This document shows positions 9,455-22,088 of a stretch of DNA of 64,000 nucleotides, piece by piece (position 1 is the stretch's first letter; each line of letters starts with the position of its first letter). The translations under genes were made by a program, and so were the position numbers. A model generated the notes under the pieces. The model was not told where the DNA came from. It saw only the letters and a list, made by a program, of their open reading frames with translations, and did not search any database. Source of the stretch: Paulinella micropora. Taxonomy: Eukaryota > Cercozoa > Imbricatea > Euglyphida. The stretch lies in assembly GCA_009731375.1 (NCBI GenBank), contig BJOX01000338.1, forward strand, positions 377,552 to 441,551. The letters run 5' to 3'.

Positions 9455-12400
9455 AGAAGGAGGGAGAAAACAGAACAACATGCATTGCACGATACACCGT
9501 TGTGCAGGTCCCAACCAAGGGTACCAGTGAGTCTAAGAGCCCACAGCAGGCCACAGACCAACTCAAAGGTAGTACAATACCAGTACACCCATCACGACAA
9601 CAAACAGTGCATGCTGCTAATAGGCAGGCGAGTAAAGCGCTGGCAAAGAGAAAGCAGGCGGGCCTGTCGCAGCCACAGCCGAAGAAAGTAAGAATAGAAC
9701 CGGCAGTTAATCTTATCAACTTGCCGAGACAGACAATAGACAAGGAGGATGGAGGACATCAACCTCTCCTCACGGTCTCAAACAGAGAAAGCAAGGACAA
9801 TCATCCTTCGCCTGTGAACAATACCCAAAAAGACATTACAAAAACGGCGGAAAGGGAGGAGGAGGCGAACCTCGAGAAAAGGATACAGATTTTAGAACAC
9901 AAGCTCCTTGTATTGGCCTTAAAAAGTCACCGGCCAGACGCTTTATGCTATACGAACCTTTTTTGTGAAACATTAAATACCTTTATAAACGTTGGTAATG
10001 ATACTATGGCGAATATTAATATTTTCGGCCAGAAATTTACTACGAAACACCATGAGTGGTTAGAAACTAATATGAAAAAATCATCTGGCACCTTGAATGG
10101 AGTTAGTAGTCGGACGGATATAACGGGCATCTTCACTTTAAATTTTAAATTGAAATCCGGACGAATATATCGAGTGGACTTTTACGTTGTCCCCGAATAC
10201 CACGGATCTGTTCTTTTGTCGTACGACCAACTGGCGACAATGAACGTAGTGATTGATTGCGCCGCCAAAAGAGTCATATACGGCGTAGAGCCAGGAGAAG
10301 AATATACTGTCGACTCTCTCCATGCTATTGACTCATACGAGGCCCTACACCTAGGGGTAGCATCGGAAGGGAAACAGGTGGCCATTACACACGCATATGA
10401 GGCATATATGCCAACGGACGCGGTGTCTAAAGATGGTTCAAACCTGTCAGACAAGAGAGAGGCGGAGGTCTATACGGCTACAGTCTCTACACAATGGGAT
10501 AAAAAGTCGATAGACGATCTCATTGAAAAGAGGAAAGAGGAGATTATATGCATGGGAAAAAGGTGCCCATCGTTGGCGAGATTTGAAGAAGGAGCAGGGG
10601 CCGATGTATATATTACCAACGGGTATTGCTTTCACGTAAAGGTGGAAGAGAAGGACAGACAGGAGTTTATACCGAGGAGAAGGGGACGACTCCCTGATAT
10701 CCCGGCAGAAGATATTAAAAGCTTTATTACCGAATTCTGGGGTGACGAGCCTACGTGGCCGCGCTCACTGACAGAAGTGAAAAAGTGCCTGCGCACTCTT
10801 TTTGAAAATAATAAACCATATACGGTCATACTCCCGTACAATGAGAAGGCGATATGGGCGCAGGAGATACGGGACCGGCTTATTGATCATCCGATACCGG
10901 TGCCCTCACGGAAGCAACACTTAGTGGTGGCTTGTCGTCTCGGGAATCGTGAGCAGAGCAGTGCATACAAGCGGAAGCTCAGAGACCAGGACAAGTTGAA
11001 ATTGATTCCTCAAGCATTCACATGCTTCGATGGTTTCTACACCCGAAAAGCTCCGTTGCAATATGCGAGATTAATAGATATGTTGGTAGGTCTGGCGGAG
11101 GACGACGAACCAGACACTGCCACATATGAAAAAACGGGAATGGACGATATATCAGAAGAAGAGTTGGGCTTGGAGGAGGACAGAGCACCCCTCAAGCATC
11201 ACAAGAGAATGTCAGAGGAGGAGTTTAAGGCGGCGATAGACGAGAAATTGGCAGGAGGAGCAGGTACGGAGAAGGAGAAAGAGGTTTTGAAAGAGAGATT
11301 GAAGGCGAACAAAATGATTTTTGACCCCCCTCAAGCGGGAGGTGTCAAGCCGGAAGACTTCACCGCGGTTATTTGTAAAATACCAGGTGCTGAGCCTTCA
11401 CCGGCGCCACGACGGGCAAATCTGAGTATACATGAAGCAAAGATCGCAGAAGAACAAGCACGGCAGTTACTCGATGAGGATTTCATTGAGAGATCGACAT
11501 CTCCAATAGTTTCCCAACCGAGACTGGTGCCTAAACCGGGAGGAGAATGGCGCTTAACGGTTAACTATGCCCGCGTCAATAAAATTTTAGAGGAGGAACG
11601 AAATCCATTACCTACTCTTGAAGAAGGAAGGCGAGTATTGCGGAACGCCAAGCTATACTCAGTCATTGATCTGAAGAATGGCTTCTGGCAAATTCCACTG
11701 GATGAAAAGTCCAGATGGCTGACTGCATTTGTAGTAGGAATGGAGATATATCAGTGGAAAGTAGTTCCGATGGGACTCAAACAGGCCCCGGGACTCTTTC
11801 AGAAAGCGATGCAAAGCATGCTGAGTAGCAAATATGATGACCAGACAGAGGGAGGTTTCATGAGGAGAAGAGGACAGAAGGCGGGAGAGTACGCATTTTG
11901 TTACATCGATGACATTATCGTGTACTCCAATACGATGGAAGAGCACATCGACCATCTAACAGACATTTTCAGGCGTATCAAACTATTTGGCCTGAAATGT
12001 AATTTGAAGAAATGTCAACTCGCAAAGACAAGCGTGACATATTTGGGGTACGAAATCTCTTACAATAGAGTCTCGATATCCAAAAAGAAGAGGGAGGAGA
12101 TCATGAGCCGACAGAGGCCGAAGAATCGCACAGAGCTGCACTCATTTCTTGCGATGGCGCAATATTACAGCCAGTTCATACCCAATTGGGGTGCAACTCG
12201 GGCTAAGTTGGAGAGAATGATCGACTTCGGTGATTTTGAGAAGTGGGATGATGAAGCCTTAGAAGCGTACAACACGCTCAAAGATCTCATCTACAAAGAT
12301 CCGAAGGATGGCGGACTCGTGCTGATGATGCCCGACTTTTCGAAGCAATTCGTAGTCGACACAGACGCATCAAAGTTCGCGATCGGCGCAGTCTTACAAC

Positions 12401-15235
12401 AGGAAGATGAGGAGAAAAAGTTGCGCCCGATCATGTTTATAAGTAGAAAGTTGTGCTCGGCGGAGCGAAACTATTGTACGAGACAGAGAGAGGCACTGGC
12501 GGTGGTCTGGGCCCTCAAACGGTTGAGAGAGTATTTATGGGGTGGACCTCAGTTTATAGTAAGGACTGATCACCAGAATTTACTATGGCTGATGAATCAT
12601 GAACAGACTGGCCGTCTAGCGAGATGGCAGGCATTCTTGTCATGTTTCAATTTTACAATGGTCCATCTACCCGGCAAGCGAAATGTTGTCGCTGACAGCC
12701 TCTCCAGGCTAGAGTTTCACTCAGAAGTGGCAGCTCTCGTATCATCAGCAGAAATGGAGGATCTATCCCCAGACTGCACATACGAAGTGCATCATATCGA
12801 GTCGATGCAGATGGCGAGAGGGGTCCGATATAACCGATCGGGTCTACGTCATAGCCCGCAAGGTCCGGATCATGGGATATGTTGTACAGCACATGTCCTC
12901 GAGGATGCTGAGTGGTCCTATGAAGCATATGAGAATATGAAGGCGGAGATAAAACAAGAAGAGATTAAGCAAGAAGCATATGCGGAACCCCCGCAGGAGA
13001 ACAAGGAGGAGTTAGACGAAAACCCTGAGAGGATAGGAGTGCAGCTAGAGGATGGGACTATCCACATAGCCTCACCCACTGCATGGAGACAGCAACAGGC
13101 TCTCGATCCGGAGTTCAAAGAGCTAATACAGCTATACAAGAACCCGAACGAGCTGAAAATGACGAAGGAGATTAAGGAGCAACAGAAGGAGATGGGGTGG
13201 AGAGACGGTCTCTTGTGGTACAAAGGCCAACACGGGCGCTATGCATCACAACCAGACAAATGGACTCTCTGGGTTCCTGAGAAACTCAGACACATCATTT
13301 TTGTCGCTGCTCATAACTGCCCACTACTGGCGCACCCGGGCCGACAAAGAACGCATATGTTCATTTCGAGACGATTCTGGTGGAAGAAGATGAAGGAGAA
13401 TATTGATGAACAGGTCAATGCATGCATCCCATGCAAGACATCCAAAACACCATTGAAGGCGAATTTTGGCCTGATCGGGACTTTTCCTTTACACTTAGGA
13501 ATGTTCGAGTTCTTACACACTGATCATGTAGGACCTTTCCCGGTCACGACGGAAGGTTACAGATACCTTCTGACGCATAGACAGAGCCACCAACTATGTA
13601 TGGGTGGTCCCGATCAAAGACGTTACGGGCGAAACAACAGCCAAGGCGTTGATTGACAGGATCATCTCACAGATTGGGGTGCCGAGAAAAATATGCTCAG
13701 ATCGAGGCTCTGACTTTAATAATGAAGTCATCGACAAGCTATCTGCATATTACGGCATGAAATGGCAATATGTCACCGCCTATAACCCCAGAGCGAACGG
13801 CAAGATAGAGCGGGTGCATAGACCCCTCAAGGCCGCGCTGAAGATGTATTGTATGAAGAAGGAGAACCAAAAGGCATGGGTGGAGGCAGCATCCTCGTTT
13901 GCCTTTGCTATGAATTGCCTACCCTCTACAGCGTTAGGTGGTTCAAAAGGTTCCGTCTCGCCATACCAATTGGTATATGGGCGTGAGCCCGCCATCCCAG
14001 CCTCACTGCTGCACCCAAAAGATTCATGGGCAGATCAGGATGAGCTGTTTGGGGTGAGACTTCGGGCGAAGATGGAGGCGGAGCAAATAGTACAGGCGCA
14101 TAGGGAGGCGGAGCGCAGGAAGACTGATGCTGAAGGTGTCAGGCAGGCACACCTGGATCAAGTCAGATTTCAGGTCGGGGATATTGTACTACTGTATCAT
14201 CCTCAGGTTCCTCAGGGAGTCAGCTCGAAGCTGTTCATCCACTGGAAAGGACCATACCAGATCATGGAACAGATGGGGCCTTTGAATTATAAAATCAGGG
14301 GCAGAGGAAAAGTTCAAATAGTCAATGTACGAAGGCTGATTAAGTATGATCCCTTCCTACTTGAAGATGAGTCCGTTGATCAAGCACTCAAACGGATGGA
14401 GGCTGACTTTAAAGAGGTCCCACCAATCCGTCAGGAGGATATCTCGGAACGGGATGCCTACAGGGCACCAATTGCGGAGAAGGAGGAGGCTGAGCTGGAG
14501 AACAAGCGGGCCACCGACCGCAAAAGTGCGGCGGGGACTCAGACCCGCAAAAGGGTGGAGTCGAACGTGCCGGAAGGAAAGTTCACGGAGGCGCAAATAA
14601 GGAGAGCGCAAAATGACCTTATCTACGACCGACCGAGAAAGGCGATAAGGACGGCACGTTCGCAAGGAGTCCATCAAGAGGGGAGCGATGACGGAGATCA
14701 AGACCCTCGCGCGGGCAATGACACTCTCGTTCACCCCAGTTGGAAAGAAGGAGATGCGATTGGACATATTTCATGGGCCAAAGACGCTTTTTACTTGGTG
14801 AGGCCTGCGGCTCAACACGTAGCCGATGACACGCTCTCAGATTTATATCTCATGAGAGTCATGGCAGTACCTCACAAACGCCATACGCGATCGAATCGAA
14901 TTTCGACTGCGGCACAAATAATACAACCAGTCTTACATTTCTGGAGGAGTCTGGATCCAGTGGAAGATCCTAAAGTAAGACAATACCTTCCAGTATATAA
15001 AGACGCCAAGAAACTTGAGACATGGGATGATACCATATCTCCCACAGATAAAGATCATACCGCGTGGACCATACAAGCACTACCACGAGGGGTGCTGGAC
15101 ATTCCTTTTGACTTGGCACAAGGCGCAATCCCTCACAAAATTTGGGACGTCCTCGAACAGTCTACCTTAGACTTAACTTTGGTTGGAGGTCCTCCACCAG
15201 GTAAAGGAGTCCGCGCGCGTAAACGGCGTCTATAG
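9451..15235 (+). pseudogene. pol: gypsy Pol (protease, RT, RNase H, integrase), one frameshift
   Basis: Frame 1 runs from the gag stop to 13656. A retropepsin-like domain lies at about 9960-10280, where the expected D-T/S-G motif reads N-V-G-N-D. RT spans about 11460-12080 with YIDD, RNase H about 12350-12710 (VVDTDASKFAIG...REALAVVWAL), and the integrase HHCC zinc finger about 13300-13440 (HP..., CIPC). The integrase core starts (LHTDHVGPF) and the frame shifts by one base at about 13575. It continues in 13604-15235 with the second Asp (SDRGSDF), the Glu (NGKIERVHR), the C-terminal domain (SSKLFIHWKGPY) and about 250 further residues of unknown role. Joining the two halves needs a one-base change, so this copy cannot make full integrase as it stands. 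Confidence 0.9.
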
Positions 15236-16060
15236 TAAGTATTTTTTTTCTCTAGAAGTATTGTGGACCTGATCGATTGCGAACATAGCATTGATCCAAT
15301 ATCGTCCCGACAACCTTACTTAGATATTAAAGCTACTACAGCATTCATTCTTCTAGAGATTAACAAGACACAGCTGACAAAAAATAGGCATTCTATTCTC
15401 TTGCTTCGGCAGAGACAGACGAGACGGCCACGAAACAGCACCGTTACGGGATCGCTATTTGAGTGAGCGATGGTGTTTCCTGGATACGACCCGCATTAGT
15501 ACCAGAATGATGATCTCATTAAAGACTCTACAGTCTAATCAAGAACTGATATATTTTAATAACATGAACTGCTACACCGGATTCCATCGATCTCTACTTG
15601 TATCGGCATATCGCAAGGTTAGGGCGCACTCAACCCAACTTCGGATATAGTCGTCAGACTTGATCACCTGACACTATATTAAATGATACCGATTTATACA
15701 AGGGTATGTCTTCACAAAAAGTAAATGTATTTATGGAAACCGACGACCGGTTATTACATATATATGGAAATGGCGACATTACATTATTACTCAACCATAA
15801 AACATTATACTTGGACATACTGCACAAATATCTTATCGACAGAAGAAAGAGGAAGATTTTAATATAGATACTGAATGTGCTAGAGTATATATACGATTGG
15901 TACCGGGGCAAGTATCATTGTTGTTTTATAACGGCTAAGTCGTGGGTTGATGTAATATCTTCATACACAACTCTAAACGAATCTTAGTCAGAAAAGAAAT
16001 CAGTTCAAAGCGTATTATGTCGGAAACGAAGTTCCGCCATAAAAAACTGGGAGGAGGTAC
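15236..16060 (+). other. gypsy 3' untranslated region with polypurine tract
   Basis: There is no supported gene in these 825 bases. A polypurine tract (ACTGGGAGGAGG) ends three bases before the LTR at 16061. Bases 15797-16278 are repeated almost exactly at 16828-17309, on both sides of the large N gap. Confidence 0.75.
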
Positions 16061-16278
16061 TGTGGACATCACCCCCCGAATTATCCGGTAACAAACTTAT
16101 TTATAGATTTCGTCTGGCCGGACACGTCTGAAATGCCAATTTGATCCTGGTCTTTTGGCGGCTTTTTGTCTTTGCGTCACTGAGCTAATATAACGAGACA
16201 TCATTCTCTTTTTTGAGGACTGTGTTTGGTTATATTACCGACTTACTCTTCCATTGAGCTATCGTTGGGGATAGTACA
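16061..16278 (+). repeat. gypsy LTR, inner 3' copy ending at a gap
   Basis: A 218-bp LTR copy. The last base before the Ns is exactly the last base of the LTR. It is either one of two tandem 3' ends or, more likely, the end of a contig that should have been merged with the next one. Confidence 0.85.
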
Positions 16279-16827
16279 NNNNNNNNNNNNNNNNNNNNNN
16301 NNNNNNNNNNNNNNNNNNNNNNNNNNNNNNNNNNNNNNNNNNNNNNNNNNNNNNNNNNNNNNNNNNNNNNNNNNNNNNNNNNNNNNNNNNNNNNNNNNNN
16401 NNNNNNNNNNNNNNNNNNNNNNNNNNNNNNNNNNNNNNNNNNNNNNNNNNNNNNNNNNNNNNNNNNNNNNNNNNNNNNNNNNNNNNNNNNNNNNNNNNNN
16501 NNNNNNNNNNNNNNNNNNNNNNNNNNNNNNNNNNNNNNNNNNNNNNNNNNNNNNNNNNNNNNNNNNNNNNNNNNNNNNNNNNNNNNNNNNNNNNNNNNNN
16601 NNNNNNNNNNNNNNNNNNNNNNNNNNNNNNNNNNNNNNNNNNNNNNNNNNNNNNNNNNNNNNNNNNNNNNNNNNNNNNNNNNNNNNNNNNNNNNNNNNNN
16701 NNNNNNNNNNNNNNNNNNNNNNNNNNNNNNNNNNNNNNNNNNNNNNNNNNNNNNNNNNNNNNNNNNNNNNNNNNNNNNNNNNNNNNNNNNNNNNNNNNNN
16801 NNNNNNNNNNNNNNNNNNNNNNNNNNN
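16279..16827. other. assembly gap (549 N)
   Basis: 549 unknown bases. Distance between the two LTR copies is 1031 bp, so the gap is the right size for a tandem copy of 15248-15796, but the flanking duplication also fits an unmerged overlap. Confidence 0.9.
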
Positions 16828-17091
16828 ATAAAACATTATACTTGGACATACTGCACAAATATCTTATCGACAGAAGAAAGAGGAAGATTTTAATATAGAT
16901 ACTGAATGTGCTAGAGTATATATACGATTGGTACCGGGGCAAGTATCATTGTTGTTTTATAACGGCTAAGTCGTGGGTTGATGTAATATCTTCATACACA
17001 ACTCTAAACGAATCTTAGTCAGAAAAGAAATCAGTTCAAAGCGTATTATGTCGGAAACGAAGTTCCGCCATAAAAAACTGGGAGGAGGTAC

Positions 17092-17309
17092 TGTGGACAT
17101 CACCCCCCGAATTATCCGGTAACAAACTTATTTATAGATTTCGTCTGGCCGGACACGTCTGAAATGCCAATTTGATCCTGGTCTTTTGGCGGCTTTTTGT
17201 CTTTGCGTCACTGAGCTAATATAACGAGACATCATTCTCTTTTTTGAGGAATGTGTTTGGTTATATTACCGACTTACTCTTCCATTAAGCTATCGTTGGG
17301 GATAGTACA
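17092..17309 (+). repeat. gypsy 3' LTR (218 bp)
   Basis: The outer LTR copy. Bases 17310-17313 after it are ATTT, matching the four bases before the 5' LTR, so this copy is the true end of the insertion. It has one base different from the 5' LTR (GAATGTG against GACTGTG). Confidence 0.92.
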
Positions 17310-17696
17310 ATTTTCGCCTAGGCTTCCCAAATCAATTTAACAGTGGGATTTTCAAGTCTACCAACCCGACACTACCCATGACTGTAACTTGAAGACAAAA
17401 GACTCTATCAGTTCAAGTTTGAGAACTGGAGACCTCACAATCTACGTTCTGCACTTGACAGTACGTTACACCCAAGCCTGCCAAGAGTTCAACTTGAATT
17501 ACGTAAATAAACGAAGTGACCTCTCTACTATTTATTATATCATTGTTTACTGGTATTTCACCTGCTCTCAAAGAGTCAGGACTCAATGCAGCCGCCCGCC
17601 ATAGTGTTCAGCAATGCAGCCGCCCGCCATAATGTTCAGTGGACTTGAAAATCTCAAATTGATTTGGGAAGCCTAGGCGAAAATGACTGGGAACGG
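17310..17696. mobile_element. MITE-like inverted-repeat element split by the gypsy insertion
   Basis: Bases 17656-17696 are the exact reverse complement of 5963-5978 joined to 17314-17338, giving a 41-bp perfect terminal inverted repeat. The inverted match continues imperfectly inward (GGGATTTTCAAGTC). Without the gypsy insertion the element is about 399 bp. A 27-bp unit with GCAGCCGCCCGCCATA is present twice in tandem at about 17582-17637. There is no coding capacity, so it would be a non-autonomous DNA transposon. No clear duplication of flanking target is seen. Confidence 0.7.
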
Positions 17697-18206
17697 AAAA
17701 GATGGTTAGATATTGTGTTTTTCCGTGACTCCATCTCTTTGTCCACAAAATTTACCGTAAAACGTGTTTCACGGGAAATCGGGGGAAAAGGTAATGCGAA
17801 TGGGAAAAGTGGCAATAGCTACAAAGAACTTTGAACTGATCGTTTGAAATCATTTCTGAACGGAATCGAAAACTAGTTAGAGAAGTCGAAACGTCGTGCA
17901 GACGAGAATCTGATGAACTTGTGACCGGTCAAAAAGAGTGACTTATCAACGGTAAAGGTTTTGGCCGGTTGTTAAGGTGCTCAGTCTGATATGCCACGGT
18001 TTTTCTTATTAATATCTTCGTTTTTCTATGTTTTTACACTCATACTCGGTCGGATCTTCTTTCCCTTTCCAAGCTTTTCTGATTTCCCCTTCTTCTTTCT
18101 CCCTGTATGCATTTTCCACTGTGACTTTTCTTGTGGAAGCGTAAGCGACGAAAACTTGTGGAAGTGGTATCAAGAGATAATTTAAAAACCCCCTCTATTT
18201 TCAGCT

Positions 18207-18415
18207 TTGTTTGTCCGGACCGTCCTCTTCTCTGTCAAATGCTATCATCTTTCGTTCGTCGAGGCTGTCCGGTGGGAGTTTGACTGCCCCTTGAGGCTTG
18301 GCGCCACAGAGCTAAATCAGAGACATTATTCTTTATCTGCCTGAGGATGCTGCAGTTTCGTGGTGTTACCGACTTTTTGACAAGCTATCGAGCGGGCATT
18401 ACCGGTAATACTAGA
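18207..18415 (+). repeat. diverged solo LTR related to the gypsy family
   Basis: The landmark blocks of the 218-bp LTR recur in the same order and spacing: GTCCGGACCGTC, then GGCGCCACAGAGCTAA, GAGACATTATTCT, TGAGGATG, GTTACCGACTT and AAGCTATCGAGCGGG. No internal region accompanies it. It is an old solo LTR of a sister family. Bases 17697-18206 hold no feature I can support. Confidence 0.55.
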
Positions 18416-18573
18416 GTCTTGGCCACAATGCAAGTTCGACGAAAAGAAAAGACCGAGGCACCAAGCGGAATCGAAGAAAGCTGTTGTTGTTGCTTATAAA
18501 CTATTTGTTTGGTGAAGAGTTCCTTGCCGAGCTGGCTGCAGGTGGCGTGCTGGTGCGCAGGGTAAGCTTACGC

Positions 18574-20218
18574 TCAGTCTGTGGCCTCGGCGGACATGAG
18601 CAGTTGCAGATCTGCTTTGATCTTCTCCAAATTCTTGGCAGTCACTGCCGGCACCACCTTGCTAGCATAGCGCGACGTCGCCTGGTTGGGGTCGAAGCCG
18701 TGCACCACAGACAAGACCAGCGCTGAGCCGCTGTTGCAGAAGCACAGCTCGCCCAAGGCGTACAGCAGCCGCAGGCAGGTCACAGGGTCCTCTTCCTTCT
18801 CCACCGCCTGCACCAGCATCTCCACCGCCTCTAAACCCGCGTCTCCGTCATCCTTGGGGAGCACCAAGGCCAAGTTGTACACAAACTTGGCCGCTGCGAG
18901 TCGCAACTGTTCGTCCTCGCACGATAATGTGGCGAGGGACGCCTTGAGCAGACCCGGCTGCAGCGCCACCACGGCCTGCATCGGGGCCAAGGGACTCGAG
19001 GCCGAGCGGAAGGCAAAGAGGTTGCCTAGTGCGTTGTAGGCCTTGATTTTGGTCCGGACGGGCACTTCTGGCGTGGCGGAGGCGCCCGGCTGGATCAGTG
19101 CGCTCAGGCGCTGCAGCACGGGGTCAGCTTTCGGCACATGCGCTACAGACCCGCTCTTGCTCTCTGTGGCAGCGAAGCGAGAACCGTAGATGCGAAGGAA
19201 AGCTGGCTGGAGAAGCAGAAGACGAAACAGGCCCAGCACTGCATATAGCGTGGCAGGTTCCCAAGAGGTGATGATCGCGTCGAAAATGGAGGCGACGGCC
19301 AGGGCCTGAGGTTCGGTCAAGGCATCTGGTGCCGCAGCTTTTGTTAGAATAGCAATTTGAGCAGGGGTGAGGTTTGGCATCTGCTTTTTGCCTGCTAATT
19401 TGATCAGACCCTGCAGATACACACAGCAAACTGCATTCATACGCATGAAGGCAACAATAAATGTGCACATCACTTGACAACAAATGTTTCGGGCAACGCC
19501 TTGCAATTCAGCGTCCAGGATTCGGCTAACGCAAATATATTAGTTGAACAATCTATTCGAAATTTCGCATACATATCGTTAAAAGCTTCAATTTGTTGTT
19601 TTGCTTAGGTCTGGCATTGTGTAAATGAGCAGCCCCTCCGTCCTTATTGCTCACTGAAGGTCTTGGGATACATATTTTCGGCAACGTGAGCTAGGATCCT
19701 TGCAGGGCGGCAAGTATTTCCTTTACTGCAAGCATTTACGCATTTCGATGGTAGTTGTTGCGAGTATTTACTTCACTACAAATAAGTGCCCGATCAGAGT
19801 GAAAAGAACTGTGAGATCTCAGCAAGTTTGAGAGAGTATTCCCCTTCAGCGACATTCCCATGGAGTTCGGTCATCAAGTCGATTCACAAGGTTGTCTTGT
19901 CTGCGATGCGTTCGCATAGTTTCACATTATACTACACACATGCATCCTACACAATACATACATACGTACATACATACTTACACACATACCTACATACATA
20001 CATACATACATACACATACATACATACAACATACATACATACATACATAAATACATACATACATACATACATGCATGCATGCATGCATCCATGCATGCAT
20101 GCATACATACATACATACATACATGCATACATGCATACATACATACATACATACATACATGCACATACATACATACATACATACATACGTACGTAACATG
20201 CATATATATATGTATATA

Positions 20219-20278
<60 letters not shown>

Positions 20279-21464
20279 CATATACATATTTCCTGATTCA
20301 ATCGATGGCGGTTGATAAATGGAAACAAATCGACCACACACCCACACCACACCGCCAAACGTTGAGGGATTATAATATACAACAACCGTAATCATAATCA
20401 CCGTTATAAAAACCGAAACCAAGGACGACAGTGACCAGATATGTTTTTTCCTTCAAATCCTTGGAAAGAGCAGGTTTGTTGTTGGAACCGATTATCTGCA
20501 GTTTGAGGTCCTTGTGTTTGTGATTCTCCCCGGAAACAACACCATTTAAATTGACATTTGCGAGTGCCTTTTCCACTTTTTGTTCCTGCACCACATGTGC
20601 GGCAGTGAAGGTCCCTTTCTTGTAGGTCTTGGATGGCTTGCGGATTGGAGGTAGCATGATTTGTTGGCCATCTTCTTCCTGCCAAGGGATGAAACCTCTC
20701 GTAGCTCCCGGCACCTCTCCTCGTACGCTGGCTTCCATCTATGATTCAAACCGTCAAAATCACTTGGAAACAGTATGATTCAGAACCTGCTCGATCATGG
20801 GGCGAAACATTTGTCCCATCGGGGTGGACAGAGCCTCCTCTGGCAATCCTGGCAAAGACAGAATGATAGTATGCAAAATGAAAATTTTGTAGTAATTTGT
20901 CGAATACGCACCAGTTATGTACGATGGGATGTCCTTTCCTGTGAGAAACTTGCAAGCTTCTTGTGTGAAATTATTACAGTTATGCTTCAGAAGGGAGTAC
21001 GTAGAAGGTGAGAATCGGTGACTCACAGAATGCAGATAGTCATGGAACGCCTCCTATAGACAAATAGTAGTGTTCGGAATGGCAAGAAAGAAGTACTGAA
21101 AGATAAGGAGCAAGTTACTTGGCATATCTTTGTTTTGCCAATCTCGATTTTCCTCAACGGTTGCCCTGCTAGAGTTTGTCCTGGAGGTGCAGCCTGAATA
21201 CCTCCCCCGTAATAGTACTCATAACCATACACAACAAGCCCAGTATGCCAAATCCCGTCCAATTGTTTTCCAACAAACTGCATGGACAGGGCAGAAGCCA
21301 TTCCTACGAAACAGCATCTCGTTGCAGAAGTCAACATACAAAGCCTTTTTACCGTGACTTATGTCATAAAGGTACTGTCACAAAAAGAAAGACATGAGAA
21401 GGGTGCAACAATAAGCAGGTTGTATCACCACAAAGACAGTTTCTTCGTCTCCTTCTTGAGACAT
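18574..21464 (-). CDS. PPPDE (DeSI-type) peptidase fused to PUL domain
   Basis: Minus-strand host gene. Exons with matching phases: 21464-21429 (ATG), 21374-21353, 21303-21119, 21053-20912, 20848-20764, one from 20738 (inner limit unclear), and the last 19410-18574. Introns are GT-AG, the first two 54 and 49 bp. Exons 2-5 encode a PPPDE papain-fold domain with YLYDISHG, the catalytic His region GIWHTGLVVYG, a YYGGGI motif and the catalytic Cys in HNCNNF, as in desumoylating/deubiquitinating DeSI proteins. The last exon encodes about 279 residues of helical PUL (PLAA/Ufd3-type) repeats, which bind Cdc48/p97. A peptidase acting on SUMO- or ubiquitin-modified proteins with p97 is a reasonable role. 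The 20370-20738 exon has two possible frames, so the middle of the protein is uncertain. Confidence 0.8.
19930..20300. repeat. CATA/TATG and AT microsatellite in intron of PPPDE-PUL gene
   Basis: An ACATACAT array with CATG variants and a pure TA run at about 20205-20275. On the gene strand it reads TGTATGTATG, inside the long intron between about 20370 and 19411. Its many long ORFs are repeat artefacts. Confidence 0.9.
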
Positions 21465-21924
21465 TAGGTAGTTAGGTAACCAGTCCTCTGGACGTCTCGA
21501 TACGGATGACAAAGGCAAAGTGCAGCAGAAAATGGCAGCCCGATATTTTATTTTTTGTCGTTGATTGCTCTTGTTTGCCTACACTTGTTTAATCCTTCCT
21601 TTCGTTCTTGTTGGTTGTTATTGGTTATGTATATGGGTCTTGTTGGTTTCTTCGCATTTCAGGGGTAGGTGTCATGAATGTAAGTATGTGCGTGTGTTTT
21701 TGTCACGGTATGGTTCATATTTATGTGTGTATCATTTCACGGGTTGGGGGGCATGTGTATGTTTTAAGATGGAGAGACTCACATAGTCCTCCCGCCCTCT
21801 ACGAGAACAGCACAAGCAACTTACACTCTCTCAAGTTGTGCACATGTGTATCATGTGACATACCTCTGTTTGAACCAAAGGTGCTTGTTGCGTGAATTTC
21901 GAGATTTTAGAGTTGTTGTCTGTG
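21465..21924. other. gene-free spacer upstream of the PPPDE-PUL gene
   Basis: Unique sequence between the PPPDE-PUL start codon and the large satellite. I see no supported gene. It should hold the promoter of the minus-strand gene, but no clear motif stands out. Confidence 0.4.
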
Positions 21925-21952
21925 TATGTACATACATACATACATACATACA

Positions 21953-22010
<58 letters not shown>

Positions 22011-22057
22011 TCTATGTCTATGTATCTATGTATCTATGTATCTATGTATGTATGTAC

Positions 22058-22088
<31 letters not shown>

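Larger units (their letters stand above)
5979..17309 (+). mobile_element. Ty3/gypsy LTR retrotransposon, full length, nested
   Basis: The element is bounded by 218-bp LTRs that begin TG and end CA (5979-6196 and 17092-17309), with a third copy at 16061-16278. Flanking ATTT at 5975-5978 and 17310-17313 is a 4-bp target duplication. Removing the element and one ATTT restores a perfect 41-bp inverted repeat of the surrounding MITE-like element, an independent proof of the boundaries. Inside are leader, gag, in-frame UGA and pol in the order protease, RT, RNase H, integrase. LTR copies differ by about one base each, so insertion was recent. One frameshift in integrase and an N gap near the 3' end spoil the copy. 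Confidence 0.93.

Noticed and set aside
16226-16942. ORFs made mostly of X
   Set aside because: They only cross the N gap.
17991-18185. 64-aa hydrophobic ORF between MITE and solo LTR
   Set aside because: T-rich sequence, no homology or context; likely chance.
19922-20203. CRISPR-like regular repeats in the TATG/CATA arrays
   Set aside because: Units of four bases without spacers; eukaryotic microsatellite, not a CRISPR array.
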